From Candidatus Nanopelagicales bacterium (GTDB lineage Bacteria; Actinomycetota; Actinomycetes; S36-B12): a DNA stretch of 12,880 nucleotides. The notes beneath the pieces were generated by a model. It ran no database searches. It was not told where the DNA came from and was given only the letters and a program-made list of their open reading frames with translations. Positions within the stretch are counted from its first letter, which is position 1; each line of letters begins with the position of its first letter. The position numbers were made by a program, and so were the translations under genes. The stretch is taken from contig JAURQC010000017.1 in NCBI GenBank assembly GCA_030836325.1, forward strand, positions 1-12,880. Direction: 5' to 3'. Below, piece after piece: positions 1 to 6,323 of the stretch.

Positions 1-387
1 GTTCAAGTAGGCGTGCGCGAGGACCACGATCACGAACCCCGAACCCAGGCTGGATCCGAATAGCGCTCGAAAGGCCAGTGCCACGACCACTGTCGGCAGC
101 ACGAACGGCACGGTCGCCAGGGCTAGGGCCCATCGCCGCCCGGGAAATCGATAGCGCGTGAGCACGTTTGCCATCGGAAGTCCGATGATCAAGGACAACG
201 CCGTGCTGGTGAGCGCTTGGACGGTGGCGAGCCCGGCGACCCGCCACGGCAGCGGATCAGTCAGGTACCCGAGTGTCTCGCCGGAGAGGACTTGGGAGAG
301 CAGGGATGCCAGGGGAACGAGTAAGAAGGCGACGATGAAGGCAGCCGGGGCGAGCCACGCCCACCGCAGCCACCCCGGTGCCGTCAT
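1..387 (-). CDS. thiP: Thiamine ABC transporter permease (ThiP type), N-terminal part, cut by window edge
   Basis: An open frame runs from an ATG at 387-385 to the left edge (129 residues, no stop), so this is the first part of a larger membrane protein; full ThiP permeases have two fused permease halves and about 500 residues. Seen: hydrophobic segments near residues 12-32, 58-80 and 95-127, and a run reading VPFVLPTVVVALAFRALFG, typical of binding-protein-dependent permeases of the thiamine/iron type. A Shine-Dalgarno (GGAGGA) lies about 6 nt before the ATG. The gene begins 35 nt after the stop of the substrate-binding lipoprotein in the same direction, and both lie under the TPP riboswitch at 1528-1618. 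From family knowledge it would form the membrane channel for thiamine or a pyrimidine precursor; a ThiQ-type ATPase would be expected beyond the edge. The thiamine assignment rests on the riboswitch and the neighbouring binding protein. Confidence 0.85.
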   Translation of the reverse strand, partial: MTAPGWLRWAWLAPAAFIVAFLLVPLASLLSQVLSGETLGYLTDPLPWRVAGLATVQALTSTALSLIIGLPMANVLTRYRFPGRRWALALATVPFVLPTVVVALAFRALFGSSLGSGFVIVVLAHAYLN

Positions 388-422
388 CGAATCCTCCGCA
401 CTGTGGAGCTAGGCCAAGTGAC

Positions 423-1523
423 CTAGCGACCCATCACCGAACCCCATTCGGAGAGCAGGTCGTTGACGTTGTCGGCGATGAACTCCGAGGGCAGTTGCTC
501 GGCCTTGGAAACCTGCGGAACGAACTTCGCGAAGACCTCCGGCAACTCCACACCAGCACGCGCGGGGAAGACGAACATGTTCAATGGAATGTCCGCCTGG
601 ACCTCGGGGGAAAGCATCCAATCGATCACCTGTTGGGCTGCCTCGACGTTGTCACTGCCGGCAAGGATCCCGGCGTATTCGATTTGCCGGTAGCAGCCGT
701 CGGTCATGACCGACGTAGAAGGAACCTCGGGCGGCTCGCCTTCGGCGTAGACGATCTCTGCCGGTGGGCTGGTGGCGTAGGAAACGACGATCGGGCGGTC
801 TCCACCGCCACCGAAGGTGAAGTCGCCGTAGTAGGCGTCGCTCCACGAACCGGCAACCTTCACGCCGTTGTTGAGTAGGCGCTGCCAGTAGTCGGTCCAG
901 CCCTCGTCGTAGCGAGAAACCGTGGATAGCAGGAACGCGAGACCCGGGGACGACGTCCCGGGATCCTCCACCACCAGCAGGTCTGCGTACTGCGGATCAG
1001 CAAGATCGTCGAGGGTTGTGGGAGGCGCGATCCCCTCGGCCTCGAACCAGCCGTCATCGATGTTGATGCACACGTCACCAAAATCGATTGGCGTTACCCG
1101 TCCGTCAAAGGTCTGGTCAGCCAATTCCGGGCGAAGGGCGTCGGCGTTGGTCGATGTGTACGGCTCGAAAACGTCGGCCTCGAGAGCCCGCGTGACGAGG
1201 GTGTTGTCAACACCGAAGATGACGTCGGCTGTCGGTGCCCCGGCAGCAAGAATCGCGCCAGCGACCATCGATCCGGCATCACCGCCGGATACCAGTTCCA
1301 GGGTGATGCCGCTGGATTCCTCGAAGTCGGCGATCACGTCCTCGCTGAGCGCGAAGGAGTCGTGCGTGAGCAATTGAACTGTTGCCGGTGCACCTTCGTC
1401 GGTTGCCTCAGACGACTCACCGGCTTCTTCGTTGGAATTCGTCGAAGAGACAGAACTACACGCACTCAAGACGAGTACGGATGCGGACAAGACAGCGATT
1501 GCTGCCACGGGAATGCGCTTCAT
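423..1523 (-). CDS. thiB: Thiamine ABC transporter substrate-binding lipoprotein (ThiB/TbpA type)
   Basis: This 366-residue protein starts with a lipoprotein signal peptide: a basic n-region (MKR), a hydrophobic core, and a lipobox LSAC at residues 19-22, so Cys22 is the likely lipidated residue. A Ser/Glu/Thr-rich linker follows, then a periplasmic-binding-protein type 2 fold opening with TVQLLTHDSFALSEDVIADF; the pattern LLTHDSFA...FE..SG and the late segment NMFVFPARAGVELPEVF are typical of TbpA-type thiamine-binding proteins. It should capture thiamine or a phosphorylated form outside the membrane and deliver it to the ThiP-type permease encoded 35 nt downstream. Translation is probably controlled by the TPP riboswitch directly upstream: AGGGAGG (1528-1534) sits 4 nt before the ATG and forms the 3' edge of the aptamer. 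Other ligands of the same fold (iron, polyamine) are unlikely given the riboswitch. Confidence 0.92.
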   Translation of the reverse strand: MKRIPVAAIAVLSASVLVLSACSSVSSTNSNEEAGESSEATDEGAPATVQLLTHDSFALSEDVIADFEESSGITLELVSGGDAGSMVAGAILAAGAPTADVIFGVDNTLVTRALEADVFEPYTSTNADALRPELADQTFDGRVTPIDFGDVCINIDDGWFEAEGIAPPTTLDDLADPQYADLLVVEDPGTSSPGLAFLLSTVSRYDEGWTDYWQRLLNNGVKVAGSWSDAYYGDFTFGGGGDRPIVVSYATSPPAEIVYAEGEPPEVPSTSVMTDGCYRQIEYAGILAGSDNVEAAQQVIDWMLSPEVQADIPLNMFVFPARAGVELPEVFAKFVPQVSKAEQLPSEFIADNVNDLLSEWGSVMGR

Positions 1524-1527
1524 GATT

Positions 1528-1618
1528 CCTCCCTAGCGCTGGAATTACCCAGATCAGGTTCTTTGGGTCGGCAGACGCGTCTGCCCTCTCAGCCCGCCGC
1601 TTTCGCGCGAGCTCCCCT
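1528..1618 (-). ncRNA. TPP riboswitch (THI element) in the leader of thiB
   Basis: Read on the minus strand the segment has the conserved THI-box blocks in order: GGGGAGC (1611-1617), a hairpin arm AGCTCGC/GCGGGCT, the CTGAGAGGG block (1584-1592), a variable self-complementary arm GGCAGACGCGTCTGCC (1569-1584), GACCC, then GAACCTGATCTGGGTAAT with TCCAGCG and TAGGGAGG. The GGG/CCC pairing (1615-1617 with 1564-1566) and the CTGG/CCAG stem of the pyrophosphate-sensing side are visible. The ligand is thiamine pyrophosphate, and binding normally lowers expression. The last aptamer bases are themselves the Shine-Dalgarno of thiB, and I see no U-tract terminator in the 4-nt gap, so control of translation initiation is the likely mode. 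P1 looks weak: I find at most a few pairs beyond the conserved core. Confidence 0.95.
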
Positions 1619-1626
1619 TCTTATCG

Positions 1627-1632
1627 ATTATG
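1627..1632 (-). promoter_or_regulatory. Candidate -10 element for the riboswitch-thiB transcript
   Basis: CATAAT on the minus strand matches the -10 consensus at five of six bases. It would place the transcription start near the G at 1620, two to three bases before the riboswitch core. I see no convincing -35 hexamer 16-18 nt further upstream, so this is a position-supported guess. Confidence 0.4.
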
Positions 1633-1711
1633 CGGTTGTGGACGAGAGTGTACCTGCACTGTCGGAATCCACGAAGTGCGACTTTGTGGCGGCCCATCAA
1701 TACTTGCGCTC

Positions 1712-2644
1712 GTGATCTTGGACGGCGGTATGGGCCATCTGCTGCGTCGCAACGGCGTGGGCATCTCCGGACCCATCGGGTCCATGGAGCGGTTTGCGGG
1801 CGTGGCCCGCGCCAACGTGCTGAGTCCGGCCGTGGTGCTCGACTCGCACCTGGAGTTCCTTGCAGCCGGCGCTGATGTCATCACGACGAACACCTACGCG
1901 TGCGTCCCGTCTGCCTTTCCCGACGAGCAAGAAGTAGTGCAAGACCTGATCGCCGCCGCGGGTGAGCTTGCGCAGCGCGCTCGGCATGTCGCCGGTGAGC
2001 GCGGATACGCCCAGGCTGATCGGATCAGCATTGCCGGTTGCATACCGCCGCTGCATGAGACCTATCGACCGGACCGGGTTGCGAACTACGACGAACTTTC
2101 CTCGACCTACCGCATCCTGGTCGAAGCCATCGCGCCTTACGCAGATGTCCTGATCTGCGAGACCATGCATTCGTCCAAGGAGGCCTTCGCAGCAGCTGAG
2201 GCTGCAAGCGCCAGCGGGCTTCCGGTGTGGGTGTCCTTCACGATTGCCGAAGAAGGCAGGGCCAAGCTGCGTAGTGGAGAAGACATCGCTGTAGGAGTTG
2301 CGGCCGTCTCGAGTGTCGAGAACGTGCAAGCCATCCTCATGAACTGTTCGTCCGCGGAAGCGATGACCAACGCGTTGCCGGAACTCGTGCGTGCTGCGCC
2401 TACACACACCATTGGCGTCTATGCGAACGGATTCAGCGAGGAGTTCCTGAACAGCATCAGGACACAAGCGAGCGTCGACTCTGGGGCTGAGTACGACCCC
2501 AACCTCTCGCCGGACGCTTACGCGGAACAAGCCAGTGTGTGGAGTGCAGCCGGAGCCACCATCATCGGCGGATGCTGCGGTGTATTCCCCGAGCACATCG
2601 CGGCGCTGGGGCCGATTGCGGGACAGGAGAGTGTGCGTCGCTAG
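1712..2644 (+). CDS. mmuM: Homocysteine S-methyltransferase family protein
   Basis: The product (310 residues from GTG 1712) is a TIM-barrel methyltransferase that transfers a methyl group to homocysteine to make methionine, usually from S-methylmethionine or S-adenosylmethionine. Seen: the opening strand VILDGGMGHLL, GADVITTNTY about 53 residues in, a LICETM strand, and the zinc ligands Cys in LMNCSS (encoded about 2345) and the Cys pair in GGCCG (about 2573-2578). All three expected cysteines are present and the length is normal. An upstream in-frame GTG at 1676 would add MRLCGGPSILAL, which does not resemble the family. GTG 1712 puts the protein start where homologues begin and has AATACT, a -10-like hexamer, 7 nt upstream. 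The gene diverges from the thiamine operon and converges on tRNA-Val. Methyl donor not determinable; symbol is family-level. Confidence 0.88.
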   Translation: MILDGGMGHLLRRNGVGISGPIGSMERFAGVARANVLSPAVVLDSHLEFLAAGADVITTNTYACVPSAFPDEQEVVQDLIAAAGELAQRARHVAGERGYAQADRISIAGCIPPLHETYRPDRVANYDELSSTYRILVEAIAPYADVLICETMHSSKEAFAAAEAASASGLPVWVSFTIAEEGRAKLRSGEDIAVGVAAVSSVENVQAILMNCSSAEAMTNALPELVRAAPTHTIGVYANGFSEEFLNSIRTQASVDSGAEYDPNLSPDAYAEQASVWSAAGATIIGGCCGVFPEHIAALGPIAGQESVRR

Positions 2645-2672
2645 GAAGGTATGGCACTGAGCACCTTGATGG

Positions 2673-2746
2673 TGGGCCCAACCGGACTCGAACCGATGAC
2701 ATCTTCCTTGTAAGGGAAGCGCTCTAGCCAACTGAGCTATGGGCCC
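2673..2746 (-). tRNA. tRNA-Val (anticodon UAC)
   Basis: On the minus strand a full cloverleaf can be drawn: acceptor GGGCCCA/TGGGCCC, D arm GCTC-AGTTGGCTA-GAGC, anticodon arm CTTCC-CTTACAA-GGAAG, a 5-nt variable loop, T arm ATCGG-TTCGAGT-CCGGT, and discriminator A at 2673. The anticodon loop CTTACAA gives anticodon TAC, which reads the valine codon GTA and, by wobble, GTG. CCA is encoded directly after the discriminator (2672-2670). Total length is 74 nt without CCA. It lies between the convergent homocysteine methyltransferase and the divergent nif3-like operon. Confidence 0.97.
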
Positions 2747-2752
2747 GGAGGG

Positions 2753-2758
2753 AGGCTA
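2753..2758 (-). promoter_or_regulatory. Candidate -10 element for tRNA-Val
   Basis: TAGCCT on the minus strand fits TAnnnT and ends 6 nt before the mature tRNA 5' end at 2746, which would give a primary transcript with little or no leader. It forms the left arm of the inverted repeat 2753-2760/2787-2794. No clear -35 box is seen. Confidence 0.4.
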
Positions 2759-2788
2759 CCGATGATCGCAAGGACTCCGATCGCTGGG

Positions 2789-2794
2789 TAGCCT
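2789..2794 (+). promoter_or_regulatory. Candidate leaderless -10 element for the nif3-like operon
   Basis: TAGCCT lies exactly 6 nt before the GTG at 2801, and no Shine-Dalgarno is visible between them (CTGCGGGC only). This geometry matches leaderless actinobacterial promoters, in which the start codon is the mRNA 5' end, and it supports GTG 2801 as the start. No clear -35 box. Confidence 0.5.
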
Positions 2795-2800
2795 GCGGGC

Positions 2801-3613
2801 GTGACTTCCACAGTGGGCGTAGTTGTGTCTGCGCTCGAGCAACGCTTCCCGCCGGAGTTGGCATCGGACTGGGATGCAGTCGGCCTGGTGTGTGGTGATC
2901 CACATGCATCGGTATCTCGAGTCCTGTTCGCGGTGGATCCGGTGATGGCCGTTGTTGATGAGGCGATGGCCACGGGCGCGGACATGATCGTGACACACCA
3001 TCCATTGTTCCTGCGGGGCGTTCATTCGGTAGCTCCGACCACACCTAAGGGGCAGGTCATCCACACTCTGATCTCCCACGGCATTGCGCTGTATTGCGCA
3101 CACACGAATGCCGATCACGCGCGGCCCGGTGTATCCGACGCTCTGGCGGAGGCATGCGGTTTAGTCGAGACGACTGCCATTGATCCGCCCGGCGGAGAAG
3201 TGGGGACCGGCCGTGTCGGGCAGTTGCCTGAGCCTGTGACCTTGAGGGCATTGGCGGATCGCTTGGCAGCGAGCGTTCCGGCAACCGAGCACGGACTGCG
3301 CATTGCTGGTGATCCCGAGTCCCTCGTCCGGACAGTCGCAGTATGCGGTGGCGCGGGGGATTCGCTGCTGGAGTTAATAGGCGAGTCCGCAGATGTTTAC
3401 GTCACCGGCGACCTTCGGCATCACCGAGCCCAGGACTACCTGTTGGATACCGGTAAGGCCCTAATTGATGTCCCGCATTGGGCCGCAGAGTGGTTGTGGC
3501 TACCGGATGTGGCGAGTGCTCTCGCGGCGGATCTCGGCGCCGATACCGTGTCTACCGCAGTGTCGGACATCGACACCTCGCCGTGGACCGTGCATGTTGG
3601 AAGGAAGTCGTGA
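2801..3613 (+). CDS. Nif3-like dinuclear metal-centre hexameric protein
   Basis: This 270-residue protein belongs to the Nif3/YbgI family (often labelled GTP cyclohydrolase 1 type 2 homologue), which forms toroidal hexamers with a two-metal site. Expected ligands are visible: His66-His67 in VTHHPLFLRG, Asp105 in CAHTNAD, and His226 and Glu230 in DVPHWAAE. GDLRHH near 203-208 is also typical. Length fits the short form of the family, without the long inserted domain. The in vivo reaction is not settled in the literature, so no substrate is assigned. It is the first gene of a three-gene block; its TGA overlaps the GTG of the zinc-ribbon gene (3610-3613), pointing to translational coupling. The same order occurs in mycobacteria (Rv2230c-Rv2228c). 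Confidence 0.93.
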   Translation: MTSTVGVVVSALEQRFPPELASDWDAVGLVCGDPHASVSRVLFAVDPVMAVVDEAMATGADMIVTHHPLFLRGVHSVAPTTPKGQVIHTLISHGIALYCAHTNADHARPGVSDALAEACGLVETTAIDPPGGEVGTGRVGQLPEPVTLRALADRLAASVPATEHGLRIAGDPESLVRTVAVCGGAGDSLLELIGESADVYVTGDLRHHRAQDYLLDTGKALIDVPHWAAEWLWLPDVASALAADLGADTVSTAVSDIDTSPWTVHVGRKS

Positions 3614-4353
3614 AGGCCCCAAACTCTGAGCAGTTGGCGCTGTTGGATGTGCAGGCGCACGACACCAAGCTGGCGCAACTCCAGCACAGGCTGACCTCGC
3701 TTCCGCAAACTGCGGAGTTGGCCGATGTGCGGGACCGACTCGCGCGGCTACGCAAGGAAGTTATTGCCGCAGAAACCATCGTTTCAGACTTGGAACGCGA
3801 GCAGCTGAAAGCCGATGCAGACGTGGACGTGGTTCGCGAGCGCAGTCGCAAGGATCGCGAGCTTCTTGACTCCGGCTCGATCACTGATTCAAAACAACTC
3901 CAAAGCCTCGAATCCGAGCTTCAGTCCCTTGCTGCCCGACAGACGGCTCTTGAGGATGTCGAGTTGGAGGTCATGGAACGCCTCGAAGGCGCCAAGGCGG
4001 CTGTTGTGCAGTTGTCGTCACAAGTCGAGACCACCCAGGCGCGGGAGCAGGAACTCGCCACCGAACTCGCAGGGCTTGAGACGGAGATCGGCCACGAGAG
4101 GGAGACCGTCACAGCCGAACGTGGCCGGGTGGCATCGCTGGTTTCTGCCGAGCTACTGGCGCTCTACGACAAGATCCGCGCCGACCACGCTGGAGTCGGA
4201 GCTGCTCGATTCCATCGTGGCCGCTGCGAGGGTTGCCGCCTGGAACTCCCGCCGACAGAGATTGCCTCGTTGAAGGCCGCGGCCGAAGACGAAGTGCTTC
4301 GGTGCGAAGAATGCCGCTGCATCTTGATCCGAACCGCAGAGTCGGGTCTGTAG
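3610..4353 (+). CDS. Coiled-coil protein with C-terminal C4 zinc ribbon (Rv2229c type)
   Basis: The start is GTG 3610, overlapping the previous stop by 4 nt and preceded by GGAAGGA about 7 nt upstream; a longer in-frame reading back to 3478 only overlaps nif3 and is rejected. The 247 residues are almost entirely a charged helical hairpin (about 15-195, heptad-like Leu/Ala spacing, conserved-looking patch KQLQSLESELQSL at 95-107), followed by a C4 zinc ribbon with CxxC at Cys206/Cys209 and CxxC at Cys232/Cys235; Cys237 is an extra cysteine. Proteins of this build are conserved next to Nif3-like genes in actinobacteria. The function is not firmly known to me; an adaptor or nucleic-acid/protein-binding role is a guess. 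The acidic coil is cytosolic, with no signal peptide or membrane segment. Confidence 0.9.
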   Translation: MKAPNSEQLALLDVQAHDTKLAQLQHRLTSLPQTAELADVRDRLARLRKEVIAAETIVSDLEREQLKADADVDVVRERSRKDRELLDSGSITDSKQLQSLESELQSLAARQTALEDVELEVMERLEGAKAAVVQLSSQVETTQAREQELATELAGLETEIGHERETVTAERGRVASLVSAELLALYDKIRADHAGVGAARFHRGRCEGCRLELPPTEIASLKAAAEDEVLRCEECRCILIRTAESGL

Positions 4354-4359
4354 TCCATC

Positions 4360-5562
4360 GTGGCGTCGCTTTTCCTTATCACCGCCGATGGTGGCTCGCG
4401 GGGTAATCCTGGTCCGGCTGCCTACGGGACTGTTGTCATTGATTCAGCCACCGGCCACACAGTTGCCGAAATCGCCGAGTTCTTCGATCACGCGACCAAC
4501 AACTTTGCGGAGTATCGGGGGGCGATCGCCGGGCTGGAGTACGTGCACTCAGTCGACCCTCAAGCCAAAGTGGACATTCGCCTGGACTCCAAGTTGGTCG
4601 TTGAGCAGATGTCCGGGCGCTGGAAGATCAAAAACGAGGACATTCGCAGCCTGGCCCTTCGAGCGCGCGATGCTCACGATCCCAGCCTGGTGACCTATAC
4701 CTGGATTCCGCGTGCAGAAAACACTCGGGCGGATGGGCTGGTCAACGAGATGTTGAACATCGCTCTTGATGGTGGTGCGCGAACGATCCACCGCACGGGA
4801 GACACCGGTAGCGACGACATCGTCGGTGAGGTCCAAGAAGATCAGGTTCAAGCGACTTTGGCCGAAGCCGTTGCGGGGGAGGAGCCACCCCGCACCATGA
4901 TCGGCTGGGCCAACGTGGGAGTGCCCACGACATTCGTCTTGGCCCGACACGGAGCTACGGCCTATTCACTCGAGAAGAGATTCAGCGGGTCCGGTGGTCT
5001 GGACCTCCCGTTGATCGAACTCGGTGAGGATCAAGGTCGTGCGCTGGCGCACGAGATTGCGCGACGCGGTGAGGCCGCGGCGATCGTGTCCTCACCTCTC
5101 CTGCGCACTCGTCAGACGGCAGCGCTCATTGCCGAACAAACCGGCCTCGATGTCGAGATCGACGACGATCTTGCGGAGTGCTCGTTTGGACTCTGGGACG
5201 GTCACACGTTCGCCGAAGTCCGTGACAAGTGGCCGGAAGAGATGGCCGATTGGCTCGCCTCGACCTCAGTAGCCCCGCCCGACGGTGAATCCTTCGACGC
5301 ATGCCAAGCGCGGGTTCGGCGATCGGTGCGGCGACTCACGGAGAAGTACGCCGGCCAAACGATTGTCATCGTCGCGCACGTAACACCGATCAAGCTGATG
5401 GTCACCGATGCAGTCGATGCACCGGTGGACAGCATCTACAAGATGGAATTGCCACCGTGCTCAATCAGCAAGGTGGCGTGGTTCCCGGATGGGAATTCGT
5501 CAATGTTCAGCTTCGCGGAGGCCGCGCATTTGCGCGACCTCCGCGGACCAGCTGGTAGTTAA
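4360..5562 (+). CDS. Bifunctional RNase HI / phosphoglycerate-mutase-type phosphatase fusion (Rv2228c type)
   Basis: Two catalytic domains are fused in 400 residues. Residues 1-135 are RNase HI: ITADGGSRGNPGPAAYG with Asp10, NNFAEYRGA with Glu51, RLDSKLV with Asp76, and ADGLVNEM with Asp125, so the four acidic metal ligands are present and cleavage of RNA in RNA-DNA hybrids is expected. A low-complexity linker (about 136-185) leads to a histidine phosphatase domain (190-395): Arg196-His197-Gly198 with the phosphorylated histidine, SSPLLRTRQTA, acid Glu273 in LAECSFGLWDG, and His340 in VIVAHVTPIK. In mycobacteria the second domain has been linked to alpha-ribazole phosphatase (CobC-like) activity; whether that holds here is inference. 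The gene starts at GTG 4360, 6 nt after the zinc-ribbon stop, without a strong ribosome-binding site, so coupling is likely. A strong hairpin lies in the last codons (5514-5545). Confidence 0.95.
   Translation: MASLFLITADGGSRGNPGPAAYGTVVIDSATGHTVAEIAEFFDHATNNFAEYRGAIAGLEYVHSVDPQAKVDIRLDSKLVVEQMSGRWKIKNEDIRSLALRARDAHDPSLVTYTWIPRAENTRADGLVNEMLNIALDGGARTIHRTGDTGSDDIVGEVQEDQVQATLAEAVAGEEPPRTMIGWANVGVPTTFVLARHGATAYSLEKRFSGSGGLDLPLIELGEDQGRALAHEIARRGEAAAIVSSPLLRTRQTAALIAEQTGLDVEIDDDLAECSFGLWDGHTFAEVRDKWPEEMADWLASTSVAPPDGESFDACQARVRRSVRRLTEKYAGQTIVIVAHVTPIKLMVTDAVDAPVDSIYKMELPPCSISKVAWFPDGNSSMFSFAEAAHLRDLRGPAGS
5514..5545. terminator. Strong hairpin at the convergent end of the RNase H-phosphatase gene
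   Basis: CGCGGAGG (5514-5521) pairs perfectly with CCTCCGCG (5538-5545); after one C/A mismatch CGCGC pairs with GCGCG around an ATTT loop, giving 13 pairs in 32 nt. It lies inside the last 17 codons of the plus-strand gene and just beyond the stop of the minus-strand secreted-protein gene (5573). No U-tract follows on either strand, so classical intrinsic termination is uncertain; a bidirectional stop or 3'-end stabiliser is plausible. Confidence 0.4.
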
Positions 5563-5572
5563 GCCGGGGTAA

Positions 5573-6235
5573 TTAGGCGCGGGCTCCGTTCATGCCGCCG
5601 CGCTCGCCGGAGCGCTTGCCTTCACCCTTGCCGCCTTTGCCACCCTTGTGACCGAATCCGCGCTCACCCTTGCTCGCCTGCTTCGCGTCCATCGCTGCTT
5701 CGACGGAATCGGCTTGCGCCTGGGTCAAGGTGCCGTTGGTGATGAGTGCGGAAAGCACTGCGTCACGCTTGGCAGCCCGCTCCGCCTGCCTGGCTTCGCG
5801 ATCGGCAGCGGATCCTGCGCGCATCGCTGACTTCAGGGCTTGCGCGTCTTCCCGATCGATAGTGCCGTTCTTGATTAGATCGCGCATCCCGCCCTTGTCG
5901 GCTGCGGAGATTGCATCGGCCTGTGCTTGCGTCAAGGTTCCGTCGGCAACCAGATCGGCCAGGACCTCGGTCTTCGCAGCGGCCCGCTCGGCCTGACGAG
6001 CTTCCTTGTCACCGTCGCGAGCAGCCTGCATGGCCTCACGGATGGCGTCGACGTCACCCTCAGTCAAGGTGCCGTCCTCCACAAGAGAGGTCAAAGCGCC
6101 GCCTCGATTACCGTCCTTGCCGTGCGGCTGGCCGTTACCGTCATGGGCCGATGCGGCGACCGCGCCACTTATCGCCAATGCGGCGACCGAGGCGATGGCT
6201 GCTCCGGTGATTGCGAACTTGCGGGTGCTGCTCAT
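5573..6235 (-). CDS. Secreted protein of unknown function with two 69-residue repeats and Gly/Lys-rich tail
   Basis: I chose ATG 6235, preceded by AAAGGAAG; an earlier in-frame ATG at 6301 would put 22 residues before the signal peptide. The 220-residue product has an N-terminal signal (STRKF, then a hydrophobic stretch, probable cleavage after ASA at residue 30). The mature part is helical and highly charged. Residues 51-119 and 120-188 align without a gap as two copies of a 69-residue unit; each holds two short L(V/I)xxGTxxxxxAxxx motifs (51, 95, 120, 164) and a central (K/R)EARQAERAA. The tail (190-215) is Gly/Lys/Arg-rich. Short GTLTQAQADAI-type motifs recur in secreted Gram-positive proteins, but I cannot assign a function. 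No membrane anchor or cysteine is seen. It follows yaaA after 88 nt and converges with the RNase H gene. Confidence 0.85.
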   Translation of the reverse strand: MSSTRKFAITGAAIASVAALAISGAVAASAHDGNGQPHGKDGNRGGALTSLVEDGTLTEGDVDAIREAMQAARDGDKEARQAERAAAKTEVLADLVADGTLTQAQADAISAADKGGMRDLIKNGTIDREDAQALKSAMRAGSAADREARQAERAAKRDAVLSALITNGTLTQAQADSVEAAMDAKQASKGERGFGHKGGKGGKGEGKRSGERGGMNGARA

Positions 6236-6323
6236 GCTGCTTCCTTTCGTCGAGGGCGACCGGGGAACCTCGGTCGTGGTAGCAGCCTGCGCTAGCGACA
6301 TGCGATACCAATTCGAGACATGT

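Larger units (their letters stand above)
2753..2794. repeat. Inverted repeat in the divergent tRNA-Val / nif3 promoter region
   Basis: AGGCTACC (2753-2760) and GGTAGCCT (2787-2794) are perfect 8-bp complements separated by 26 nt. Inside them GATCG (2764-2768) and CGATC (2778-2782) form a second 5-bp inverted repeat around a 9-nt centre. Each outer arm contains TAGCCT in the direction of the transcript it faces, 6 nt from the tRNA 5' end on one side and 6 nt from the nif3 GTG on the other. It could be two mirrored promoters, an operator, or both. Confidence 0.8.

Noticed and set aside
2646..2667. AAGGT/ACCTT inverted repeat between the homocysteine methyltransferase and tRNA-Val as a terminator
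   Set aside because: The stem is only 5 bp with a 12-nt loop and no U-tract; too weak to annotate.
1697..2731. 344-residue minus-strand reading frame opposite the homocysteine methyltransferase
   Set aside because: It is the antisense of a gene with intact family motifs, runs into the tRNA, and has a His/Arg/Gly-rich composition typical of shadow frames in GC-rich DNA.
3478..3609. Upstream part of the zinc-ribbon frame (from 3478)
   Set aside because: It overlaps the conserved end of the nif3-like protein in another frame; GTG 3610 has a good ribosome-binding site and a typical 4-nt overlap.
5672..6085. Possible CRISPR or DNA tandem-repeat array, suggested by recurring GTCAAGGT(G/T)CCGTC text
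   Set aside because: The repeated text is codons for the protein motif GTLTQ and follows the 69-residue protein duplication; there are no regular spacers.
6257..6276. CGACCG/CGGTCG hairpin in front of the repeat-containing secreted protein
   Set aside because: A 6-bp stem in GC-rich DNA with an 8-nt loop and no conserved leader motif; it could be chance.
6236..6301. ATG 6301 as start of the repeat-containing secreted protein
   Set aside because: It would bury the signal peptide 22 residues in; ATG 6235 has AAAGGAAG at the right distance and gives a normal signal peptide.
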